Assembly (NCBI RefSeq): GCF_963583255.1
Contig: NC_084819.1
Coordinates: forward strand, 10,538,471-10,602,470
Direction: 5' to 3'
Length of the DNA stretch: 64,000 nt
Source: Pyrus communis
Taxonomy: Eukaryota; Streptophyta; Magnoliopsida; Rosales; Rosaceae
Of this stretch, positions 56,198 to 64,000 are shown in pieces (the stretch's first letter is position 1; every line of letters begins with the position of its first letter). The notes under the pieces are model-generated. The model made no database searches, was not told the origin of the DNA, and worked only from the letters and a program-made list of their open reading frames with translations. The position numbers and the translations under genes were made by a program.

Positions 56198-56398
56198 CTA
56201 TGACATTGCTAAAGCGATCGAGTCCAGGCTGTGTAATGAGACATGAAAAGGAGGTTCATCTTTTGGTAGTACGGCAACGGTGGCGGCGGCGGCAGACTGG
56301 AAAGACAGGAGAGGAGATTGCTCGCTAAGATCAAGACGAGCGGCGGCAAAGGATTGAAGAGATAAGGAGGAAGACGACTCGGTGAAATTTAATGCCAT
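56198..56398 (-). pseudogene. Gene-like N-terminal exon inside the inverted repeat
   Basis: Open frame MALNFTESSSSLSLQSFAAA, then RLDLSEQSPLLSFQ, an alanine/valine stretch and stop. Its Ser/Ala-rich, acid-poor start resembles a plastid transit peptide. No family recognised. It may be the first exon of a captured gene; the remainder is not visible downstream. Confidence 0.4.
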
Positions 56399-56842
56399 TA
56401 GACTTTTAAAGGCAGAGGGACTTTATCAAATCAATCTTCTTTTATTTAATTATACTTTGATATAGTATTTAACGGAGTGAATACTCTGGTAGGTGTAAAG
56501 ACGTGTGCAGTAATATTAGCTACGAGACATGTAAAAAGACACCCACTTCAGGACAACAGATCCTTGGCCTTGTTAGACATTTAATGGAAGAGATTTACAA
56601 GCAATTGAGCGTATAAGCCTATGTGTTTCTCTCTCTCCTAATGTATGATGCAACTGAGTGTATAAACATATGTGTTTCTCTTTTTATATTTGAGTAATGT
56701 TAAAGAGATTATCTTTCTAGATCATAATTGTACATTACATGATATTTCGGTTCATAATTAGATTCTTTTTTTTAGATCATTAAAAGTGAAATTCAACTGC
56801 CACATTTTTAAAAAAATAATCTTCATTTCTTTTGTATTTTCC

Positions 56843-56955
56843 AGTTTTAACTTCTTTTTATTTTAATAGTTTACGACAGTACTGGGGAACGTGTTTCACA
56901 TCTACGATGTGTTATATTATCTAGGGTATATTCCGGAAAGGTAGATAAAATATTG
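56843..56955 (+). repeat. Direct repeat outside the inverted-repeat element, right copy
   Basis: TAGTTTACGACAGTACTGGG to CGGAAAGGTAGATAAAAT. It lies 270 bases right of the right arm. The stretch 56956-57616 that follows holds nothing I recognise. Confidence 0.65.
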
Positions 56956-58149
56956 ATGTTACTGGTGCTGACTTGTGAGGTTTTGGCCGATAGTAATTCA
57001 TGGTCAACATAAAAAAGGAAAAGATAAAGTACAAAATTTCAATGCACGAAACCAAGGCATGCAATGATACAATGTTCTATCTCTGATAAACACATAATTA
57101 AATGCTAAGAGTGAAAAGACAGGTAATTGAACTCATTTAGTCAGTAGGAGTGAATGATAATTAAACGTGAGACATGAGGTGTCGGTGCGAATGACAATCT
57201 TATTCAACCGGGTTATAAGTCCTCTGTATATGCTCTTTGTTGGATACGTAATAGCTAAGTTGATTTTTTAAAATTATTAATATTAAAGAAAGAGGGGAAT
57301 GTTTGAAACTATTACAATAATGTAGGAAATATGAGAGTTTCAAACTTGAAACAGATGAGTGGAAATCTAACACTTTATCTAAGGAAAAATTGATATAAGT
57401 CTAATTTTTTTTAATCAATATTGAGAATAATCCAATTTATTAAAATAAACCCAATCTCTTACGTTTAGAATTATTTTATTATTTAAAATTATTTATTGAT
57501 AATATTACTGTAAAAATTAATATCTTCATAAATATCTCTTTAATTATTTCTTCTTATCTCTTTCTTTTTTGTTGTTCTTGTTCTTGTTCTTTCTACTTTA
57601 AACCCCTTTTATAATTTTTTTTTTTTTTTTTTTTAGTTCAAAGTATGATATTCATTTATAAATGAATTTGAAAGTCGTACAGTGATATGGTGCAAAATAA
57701 AGGGCCTCGATAAAAATCTTGCTAAGGATTTCAACTCGGTCAAAGGGAAAAAGAGCGTCCCGCACCTTTTTTTTTTTTTTTTTTTTTTTTGACAAGCAAC
57801 GATAGATTGATATTTTATTCATCATCTCAAGCAATACGTAGGTGCCAATTGGGTATAATACTCCAGTGACCAAACAATGATTTGGAGGTGAATTTGCTCA
57901 AGCAAGGCAACATTAATAAAACCCTTAAACAATTACCACATGTGTGAAAACTCACACGCCAACATACAAAACAGTCACGGAACGATAGATATAACATATT
58001 TGTATCAACAATTGCAAAGCGCCCTGCACCTTAGTGTCAAAGATAAAATATCCTCCGTAAGGAAATCTATAATGATATCAGGCGGTTCTTCAAACCACAC
58101 TCTTCATTGCTCACTTGAAAGTCCCAACCGTGCCAATTGATAAACCACT

Positions 58150-58510
58150 TTATTGGCCTCTCTTCTCGTATGGAAAACTCCTGTTTGGGGGATTAAACGG
58201 AGAAAATTTAGAAAATGTCTTTGTGTCAGTAATTATATGCCCTATTGAGGATGTGATCATTCGCAAGCATGTTAATGACCGAGAGAACCATCGAGGCATC
58301 CCCTTCAAATTCCACCTCAACAGCACCGATTTCTCGAGCCAACAAAACTCCATCATGAGCAGCTTCCAGTTCTGCTTGCAAAGGCGACGATATTCCTTCA
58401 ACTCGCCTAACCATGGCAGCCACGAATTGACCAGCATCATTCCTCAGCACTACACCCACTCCTACTTCACGCTGCTCGTCCCAAGCTTCATCGAAGTTGC
58501 ACTTCATCCA
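58150..58510 (-). pseudogene. LINE RNase H domain (RVT_3)
   Basis: KCNFDEAWDEQREVGVGVVL, RNDAGQFVAAMVRRVEG, PLQAELEAAHDGVLLAREIG and VEFEGDASMVLSVIN carry the D, E and D residues of a plant-type RNase H domain found at the end of L1 LINE ORF2. The frame closes soon afterwards. The long plus-strand ORF over the same bases is its shadow. Confidence 0.75.
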
Positions 58511-58649
58511 TCCCTACGCTGGTCTTTTCTACCTCACCGTGCCTTTGGATCTGTTGTTGGAACTCTTTTTCTCATGCCATCGTTTAAACTCCTGAAGCCA
58601 AGATATGGCTTTACAGTGCATATGTTGAGGATTTTCCTCTATATCCTAC

Positions 58650-58949
58650 AGAGTAATGTTATTTATACCATGTTTTTATACCATATTTCTATACCACCTT
58701 AGGTGGCATCTAATGTGGACAGCCACATCATTTGAAAAATTTGCAAAACCCAAGGAAATGAAGGAGACAGACTCCTCGTATACCATAATCATCATTTGAT
58801 TAACTAGTTTTTCTTAATTATTAGTTTATTAAATAATGAACTAAATTTAAAAATCTGATTAATTCAAATGATGTGGTTGTTCACATCAAATGCCACCTAA
58901 GATGGTATGAAAATATGGTACAAAAACATAGTATGAATAGCATTACTCT
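58650..58949. mobile_element. 300-bp MITE with about 85-bp terminal inverted repeats
   Basis: Starts AGAGTAATGTTATTTATACC and ends GGTATGAATAGCATTACTCT-like. The arms share TTAGGTGGCAT and CCACATCATTTGAA in inverted order. It interrupts the LINE between its zinc-binding and RNase H domains. TSD not clear (perhaps TAC/TA). Confidence 0.8.
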
Positions 58950-59074
58950 ACCATTCCAAATAAATTCATTTCTTCCCTTCCAAATACTCCGTATCAGCAC
59001 TAAGAGAACACCGAAGCTATCTCATGCCAAAGAAGAAGATAGCCTCACCAACTAATCTATCCATCCCAAGTTCC

Positions 59075-59212
59075 TTACCTTATGCATGCCAAGCGTGGAA
59101 AATCCCGTAATGCATGTTTAATCGTTTCTATGCCACCATTACAAAAAGCACAGGACGCTTCGGTAATAACCTTTCGTTGTTGTAGACTTGCTCTCGTAGG
59201 TAGGGCATTCAT
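59075..59212 (-). pseudogene. LINE reverse transcriptase zinc-binding domain fragment
   Basis: The minus frame gives MNALPTRASLQQRKVITEAS, CAFCNGGIETIKHALRDFPR: the LPTR...C..C...E...H...C-type pattern of zf-RVT (PF13966). The last cysteine is replaced by Phe here. The LINE begins at this point, truncated. Confidence 0.7.
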
Positions 59213-59555
59213 GTTGGAATATGATTATGATAACATGGTTTTCATAATATGTGTAATTATATATGAAGGTACACCATAACATTGGTGCATTAATATACAA
59301 ATGATTGTAATGAAATAAGTTAATTAATTAATAAAGGAAATAATATAATTAATTAATTAATTCTAAAAGGATATGAACAATTGTATTTCAACGTGAAAAG
59401 TTATAACTTCTTCTGAAGAATACAACTCATCCAGAAAGGTTATTTCCATTTCTATATATTTGTCAAATCCCTTTCTGTCATTTTTATTTTCAATTCCATT
59501 CTCACTCTCTGTTCATATCCTTCACACCATATTGTGATCGATAGTGTAAATGACA
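59213..59555. other. Possible solo LTR or LTR fragment
   Basis: Begins TGTTGGAATATGATTATG, an LTR-like start, directly at the end of LINE homology, and has GATAGTGTAAATGACA near its right end. No TSD was found, so the assignment is weak. Confidence 0.3.
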
Positions 59556-59564
59556 AAATTATTA

Positions 59565-60852
59565 GGGTAAAGTACAAAAAACTACCTCAATTATTGGTGT
59601 CATGACACTTTTATACCTCATCTTTTAAAATTGACAATGTCATATCTCATCTTACTAATTTGTGCCAATGTTATACATTCCGTTAGCCTGCCGTTAATTT
59701 GTTAGTTAAATGCTGACGTGCCTTGATTCATGGCCCACTTTCTATTAAAAAAATTAATAAAATATTATTACAAACTAAAAAAAATCATTTTCTATTTTTT
59801 AAATATTAAAATAATAAAGAAAAGTAAAAAAAACAAAAAAAAAAAAATGAAAACCTTTTGTCGCCCAATTCGCATCCCCATTCCCAAACAGCTCTCCACT
59901 CGAGTCCGTTCCCACCACCACCAAAAAATCCGAACACGTCCCATACGCCGCCGAAGCCCCAACCGAGCAGCATCTTCGGGTCCCACTCCGCTCATTACTT
60001 CTCCCGAAAACCGACCTCAACCCACGACGCCACCGCCGCTTCTTCGCGATGAACTGGAAGCTCCTGTTCCTAGTATGGTGTCCGCTGGAGATCATCCTGT
60101 CGTCGTCGACCAAGGTAAGTCTCTAGGGATGAGGCTCTACAAGCAAGTCTCTAGGGTTGATTCTATTTATTGCAGTAAACTTTCTGACCCAGATGGGGGA
60201 TTGGGATTTTCCATGTCCCAGGGCCTCTCATTCCCTAAATTTTGTGTATGGTTGCTTGGTGTTGTTTGGTGGTGGATGTGAGGGAGGTTAGTCAGTTAAT
60301 CTTGCTTAAAATAATCCCTTCTCAAAATTTTCTTTTCTGGGTTGCAGGTAGGGGCTCGGATTGGGGAGAAGAGGGGGTAGGGGGGATGGGGTAGAAGAGA
60401 GAAGGACGCGTGGGGGAGGGGGGGAAGGGATGAAGTTTTGCTTTTTTTTTTCTTCTTCTTCTTCTTCTTTTGTTTTTTGGGTTGCAGCAAGTAGATTTTT
60501 TTGGTGGGGGGGGGGGGGGGTTGAGAGGGAGGGTGGAAAGGGACGAAAGGTTTTGTTTTGTTTTTTTTTTTATTTGTTTTTATTTTTTTACTTTTCTTTA
60601 TTATTTTAATATTTAAAAAATATTAAATTATTATTTTTTTAGTTTTTAATATTATTTTATCAAATTTTTTAATAAAAAGTGGGTCCTGAATCAAGCCACT
60701 TTAGTATTTAACTGACAAATTAACAGCATGCTAACGGAATGTATAATATTGGCACAAATTCATAAGATGAGGTGTGACATTATCAATTTTAAAAAATGAG
60801 GTATGAAAGTGTCGTGACACCAATAGTTGAGGTAATCTTTTATACTTTACTT
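59565..60852. mobile_element. Pack-MULE candidate with perfect 9-bp TSD
   Basis: AAATTATTA flanks both ends (59556-59564 and 60853-60861); 9 bp is the Mutator standard. Inverted arms of about 200 bases (GGGTAAAGTACAAAAAACTACC on the left, here GTAAAGTACAAAAAACTACC; its diverged complement on the right) share TTGGTGTCATGACAC and CATTCCGTTAGC. The middle is GC-rich and gene-like, unlike the arms. Confidence 0.82.
59850..60125 (+). pseudogene. Captured gene fragment within the Pack-MULE
   Basis: GC-rich, codon-like segment starting near ATGAAAACC. A frame with MNWKLLFLVWCPLEIILSSS runs up to CCAAG followed by GTAAGT (60115-60120), a good splice donor. Family not recognised. The abrupt change from A/T-rich arms, and the donor site, suggest an exon end copied from a host gene. 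A T-rich GGGTTGCAG near 60340 and 60480 may be the other side of an intron. Confidence 0.45.
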
Positions 60853-61229
60853 AAATTATTATAACTTTTAAAAAGATCTTATGTTTGTAGTTAAATTTTA
60901 AAGATCTTGATTAATTGATTAGTGCACTTTGATATTTATAGAGGCATTGGATATACATGTTGACAAAATGGCGACATCCCCCAAAACTCCAACCAGTCTC
61001 TCTGCCTTCAGAAAGTTGACAGACACTTTTTTTGACTGTTTTTAGCCTGCAAATACCAAGTACTAACAACGATTTAAAAAAATAAAATATTGACTATGAA
61101 ATCAAATATTTTCCTTTTTTTAACATATAGATAGAACAGAAATGAATCGGCAAGGAGAATGAAATTGGATACCTGATCACGTTATTTGTAAAACTTGTTT
61201 AAAAAACATACACTTTATATTTTAACAGT

Positions 61230-61590
61230 TTTTTTTTTAACTAAAAAGGTTTTTGAGATTGGCATAGTTTTTCGTTTTAGTAATTAAAAATTAAGATCGT
61301 TAGAAGTGGTTTTTAAGTTTGTCCATTATAAATCATTTGGTTATTCTGTGAAAAATATGTTGAAATATCCTCATTAATTGTCACGTGATAACCTTTTCTT
61401 GGTATTTTTTTCAAACCAACCTCTCCAGTTAATAAGGATTTTGACAGATTTTTTTTTTAAAATAAAATAATTTAAACGGACAAACTCATGTACCACTTTT
61501 ATCGATTTTCATTGTCAAAGACTAAAGTAAGAAGTTATGTAAATCTCTTAAACCAGCTAAAAATACATATTTTTTAGTCTCATTCAATTT
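61230..61590. mobile_element. Second copy of the inverted-repeat MITE family
   Basis: GTTTTTAAGTTTGTCCATTA and ATTCTGTGAAAAAT on the left are mirrored by GACAAACTCATGTACCAC and TTAAACCAGCTAAAAATAC on the right, similar to 54500-55082. Boundaries approximate. Confidence 0.5.
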
Positions 61591-62595
61591 TATAACCGTT
61601 TTATTCTGTGGGTGTCTGTCCTATTCATCCAATCTAAAAAAGTCATGTAACGCTAAGGAAGTATTTCTCGGCAAGTTAGATACGAAGTATTTGTCACCCC
61701 AACGTGCATGCATTTCATCCCAAGGTTAGTTCTAGCTCCTCTCTATTTTTTGTACCAACTACCCCTACCAACCAAATTTAACTTCTTCTGTACCTTCAAT
61801 CCATCAACCTTTTATAATTAACATCTGGCATATGCATACACATTTTATATATGTGAGTATTTTTTATTTTTGTTATTAAAATGCGAAGGAGAGGGAAATA
61901 CAGAGAATGTGAGAGTGAGAGCAGGAAAGAGATTTTTGTTATGACAAAACCAAATGTAAATGAGGTTTTTAAATAAAAAATAGTAAAATTTGATTTCGCA
62001 AAATTATATTATTGCGCTTAATTTTGTTGTTGTGATGGAGGACTAAATGGTCTTTTCACTCCTATTAGTTGGCAAAGAGAATTTTGTTAATGGTAGTTTA
62101 GATAATAATAAAAATAATAAATTGTTTACTATTATTGTTTTGACAACATGGAGAAAAAGAAGAACAAAGAAAAAAACAAAAACGCCATCATCATTTTAAA
62201 TCAAAATATGATCGAGCTTAGCAATATTTCTGCAACGTAGCAACGAGTCTTCAAAAAATGAAACGCGAAACGTAAACATCGAGATTTAACTGCTACCAAA
62301 AAGATAGATCTTATGACTACGAGTAACTTGTAGACTTTTTAGCTGCAAGTAACTCAAAGCTTACAGATTTACATACATGATGCTCTAATAAAATTCTGGT
62401 ACCCAAAAACGAAAACAAACCCAGAAAACAAAGATTAAACCCCACAAAACAGAACCAGAAACATTTAAATACAAAAAATGTTTATACTAAAATATTAAGA
62501 TCAAGACCCGTTTCCAAGTCCCTTATAATCCAACAAGTTTAACGGACATCACAGATAATTAAAATTAAATCAGAGATCAGTCATTGACTTCAAAT
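61591..62595. other. Unassigned DNA downstream of the S40 gene
   Basis: About 1 kb, A/T-rich, no gene or repeat recognised. The last part may belong to the 3' flank of the S40 gene. Confidence 0.4.
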
Positions 62596-62601
62596 TTTAT
62601 T
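62596..62601 (-). terminator. Poly(A) signal of the S40 gene
   Basis: AATAAA on the minus strand, about 65 bases after the stop codon. Confidence 0.5.
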
Positions 62602-62664
62602 TTATGCCTGCCCAAAAATTCCAGTAAATTAAGTCTATATTTTTCCTCAAAACTCTAATTTTTG

Positions 62665-63201
62665 CTAATCTTCGAACCCAACTTTTTTCCAAATTGCATT
62701 TCGCACCCGCCTCAAGTCCCTGCCTTTCAGAGTCCTCCCAATCCCTTCATGGACAGAAAACGAAGCCCCTCTCGTCCTCGCCAAGTACTCATGAGGCGGA
62801 ACCCTCCCATCTCCGCCGTCGTCCTCCTCATCGTCACTGTAGAATTCTCCACAGCAGTTTTCATCACTGTCCAGCTTCCTCTGCTCTTTGTACCCGTCTT
62901 TGAGAATCTTGGACCAGTCCGGAATGTTCACCGGCAGCGACGATGACATCACCTTGTCGGCGGCGCCCTTCTCCGCCATGCTCATGTTCATCACCATCAT
63001 CTTCCTCCCCATTTTCTTCGGCTCACCGTGGCTGAGAATTGTGCTCTTCTTGGACTCAGTAACTGTGCTGGATGATGAGTTGCAGATATCCGCCTCGTCA
63101 AATTCGAACAGCCCATCTGGGCCAACTGGGCTGTCATCCATCGACGAGGCTGGAAAAATGGAATTGGGTTTTCCATAAAAGGACGACTTCCTCGACGCCA
63201 T
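62665..63201 (-). CDS. Senescence regulator S40 family protein (DUF584)
   Basis: 178 aa, single exon, apparently intact. The N-terminal half is Ser-rich and low in structure (MASRKSSFYGKPNSIFPASS). The conserved part has SSLPVNIPDWSKIL at about residues 86-99, an acidic run (YSDDEEDDGGDG) and the signature VPPHEYLARTRGASFSVHEG followed by GRTLKGRDLRRVRNAIWKKV to the C-terminus. This is the plant S40 family (PF04520), whose members are small, mostly nuclear proteins induced in leaf senescence and by stress; molecular activity is unknown. Length fits the family. The start is the first methionine after a TATA box about 90 bases upstream. It is the only host gene here without visible damage. Confidence 0.92.
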   Translation of the reverse strand: MASRKSSFYGKPNSIFPASSMDDSPVGPDGLFEFDEADICNSSSSTVTESKKSTILSHGEPKKMGRKMMVMNMSMAEKGAADKVMSSSLPVNIPDWSKILKDGYKEQRKLDSDENCCGEFYSDDEEDDGGDGRVPPHEYLARTRGASFSVHEGIGRTLKGRDLRRVRNAIWKKVGFED

Positions 63202-63286
63202 TGATGAAGAAGCAAGCTTGGACTTTCTAATTTGTTTTGGGTGGTTTTAAGCAAATTTTATGACCAAAACGTTGATTGCTCTGCCT

Positions 63287-63293
63287 TTTATAA
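63287..63293 (-). promoter_or_regulatory. TATA box of the S40 gene
   Basis: The minus strand reads TATAAAA within ATTATAAAAGGCAGAGC, about 86 bases upstream of the start codon, giving a 5' leader of some 55-60 bases. The upstream stretch to 63828 shows no other recognised feature. Confidence 0.6.
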
Positions 63294-63828
63294 TGGTGAG
63301 AAATGTGGATAAGCCCCCTTTATTTCTCTCTCATGGTACAAAGTTGCATTTGTCATGCTACAAGACAAAAATGGTAAGTGATATAATGTGGCCATCCTCA
63401 TGTCTTTAGCATGGGGATGAGATGCCACATCATTTTCATGCTCTAATTGTTTCTTTCTTTTACTTTTTACATTTTTTTAACTTTTTATGGTGTAAAATGA
63501 TTAATGATGTACACCAATTAGTTTAATTTGTTTTAATCTTGATTTAACTTCTTAATCATGATAACTTCATGCGTAAGTATATAAGAAAAGGCAAGGCATG
63601 CATGTCACGCGTTTCTTGAGACGACCGTAATAAAAAAGTACATGGTATGGATAAATAAACAACATGAGTAACTATTGTCAATCGTTAATTGTATATATGC
63701 ATATAGGTTAGATAATCAACTGCACACGGCAACAACTTTATGTGAACAATTTTTTTGAGTAGTGCTACACTAAATTTATGAAACATTAATGTGATAAAAT
63801 GACATGATAAAATCTTAGTTGTAAGATT

Positions 63829-64000
63829 TAGGCCTGGTTTGGTACTGAGGTGATTCTGAAAAAAGCTGGTATCAAAAAAAGCTGGGAGCTGTTTTTGTGT
63901 TTGGTAAACATTCAGCTTTAGCTTTTTTTCACAGTTTTGGGTGAAAAAAAGCCAAAAACAAGAAGCTACAAAACCTAGCTTTGAAAAACCGGTTTTTTTT
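63829..64000. mobile_element. MITE-like terminus, cut by the window end
   Basis: GGCCTGGTTTGGTACTGAGG and then AAAAAAGCTG repeats in both orientations, a style seen in hAT-type MITEs of dicots. The other end is outside the window. Confidence 0.45.

Larger units (their letters stand above)
55374..56569. mobile_element. Inverted-repeat element with gene-like insert, Pack-type candidate
   Basis: Left arm 55374-55550 and right arm 56401-56569 are inverted repeats (starting GGCCAAGGATCTGTTG on each outer side), about 85% alike by eye. Between them lie a hAT-like end fragment (55580-55880, rich in CCCGTTA) and a coding-like segment (56198-56398). Long arms enclosing host-gene-like DNA are typical of Pack-MULEs. 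I found no TSD. Confidence 0.6.
57766..59212 (-). mobile_element. L1-type LINE 3' part, 5'-truncated, split by a MITE
   Basis: Minus-strand poly(A) at 57766-57790 preceded by AATAAAATATC. Upstream come an RNase H domain and, beyond a MITE, an RT zinc-binding domain, the C-terminal order of plant L1 LINE ORF2. Left of the tail, 57617-57765 may be another truncated LINE end with its own poly(A) (57617-57638). TSD not found. Confidence 0.75.

Noticed and set aside
58115..58702. 195-codon plus-strand ORF
   Set aside because: It is antisense to the LINE RNase H domain, whose protein pattern is clear on the minus strand, and it runs into the MITE.
62662..63178. Plus-strand ORFs of 69-96 codons
   Set aside because: They lie antisense to the S40 gene and share its GC-rich codons; no family pattern.

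Overview
This is plant nuclear DNA: an accessory, repeat-packed stretch in which transposable elements and broken gene copies account for most of the 64 kb. I see one gene that looks intact, a senescence regulator of the S40 type (DUF584) at 62665-63201 on the minus strand. The LTR-retrotransposon lineages (Athila-like Ty3/gypsy, copia with tRNA-Met primer sites, an LTR element carrying the PF04195-type gag-like protein), RTE-type LINE ends with a (TTG)n tail, SINEs, hAT and Mutator-type elements fit a dicot. I lean towards a woody Rosaceae such as apple or pear, but that is an inference from repeat style, not a proof.

Layout. 1-4387: a minus-strand LTR element with a decayed gag-like protein; its 5' LTR is 3471-4387. 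It appears to sit inside a decayed Athila-like gypsy element (4388-8466, minus). 8472-9791: remnants and a plus-strand LTR. 10056-10340: a CASP-like gene fragment. 12192 to about 22080: a candidate CACTA-like element, recognised by one possible terminus and repeated subterminal motifs. A 5'-truncated RTE LINE (13559-20381, 11-bp target duplication) lies in it, and in that LINE lies an almost pristine copia element (13903-19882, 252-bp LTRs differing at one base, one open polyprotein). 22375-34782: a second copia element (338-bp LTRs, TSD taaac) with five in-frame stops, split by a 7.1-kb pol-deleted Athila derivative that has kept only one of its LTRs.

34891-46296: gene debris. There is a CrRLK1L/malectin-like receptor kinase fragment and two DUF295 copies that belong to a local segmental duplication. 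One duplicated block is interrupted by a hAT element (37880-43466), which itself holds a 2.1-kb solo gypsy LTR and a five-copy 347-bp tandem array. 46297-51715: an LTR element with no coding capacity (LARD-like). 52990-61590: non-LTR retroposons, a SINE inside an inverted-repeat MITE, an inverted-repeat element with a gene-like insert, an L1-type LINE split by a MITE, a Pack-MULE candidate with a perfect 9-bp TSD, and a further MITE. 62596-63293: the S40 gene with its TATA box and poly(A) signal. The window ends inside another MITE-like sequence.

Apart from the intact copia and the S40 gene nothing here looks able to make a full product, so there is no gene pathway to describe. The main biological content is the order of nested insertions, and a roughly 346-bp tandem-repeat family that occurs in two different element contexts.
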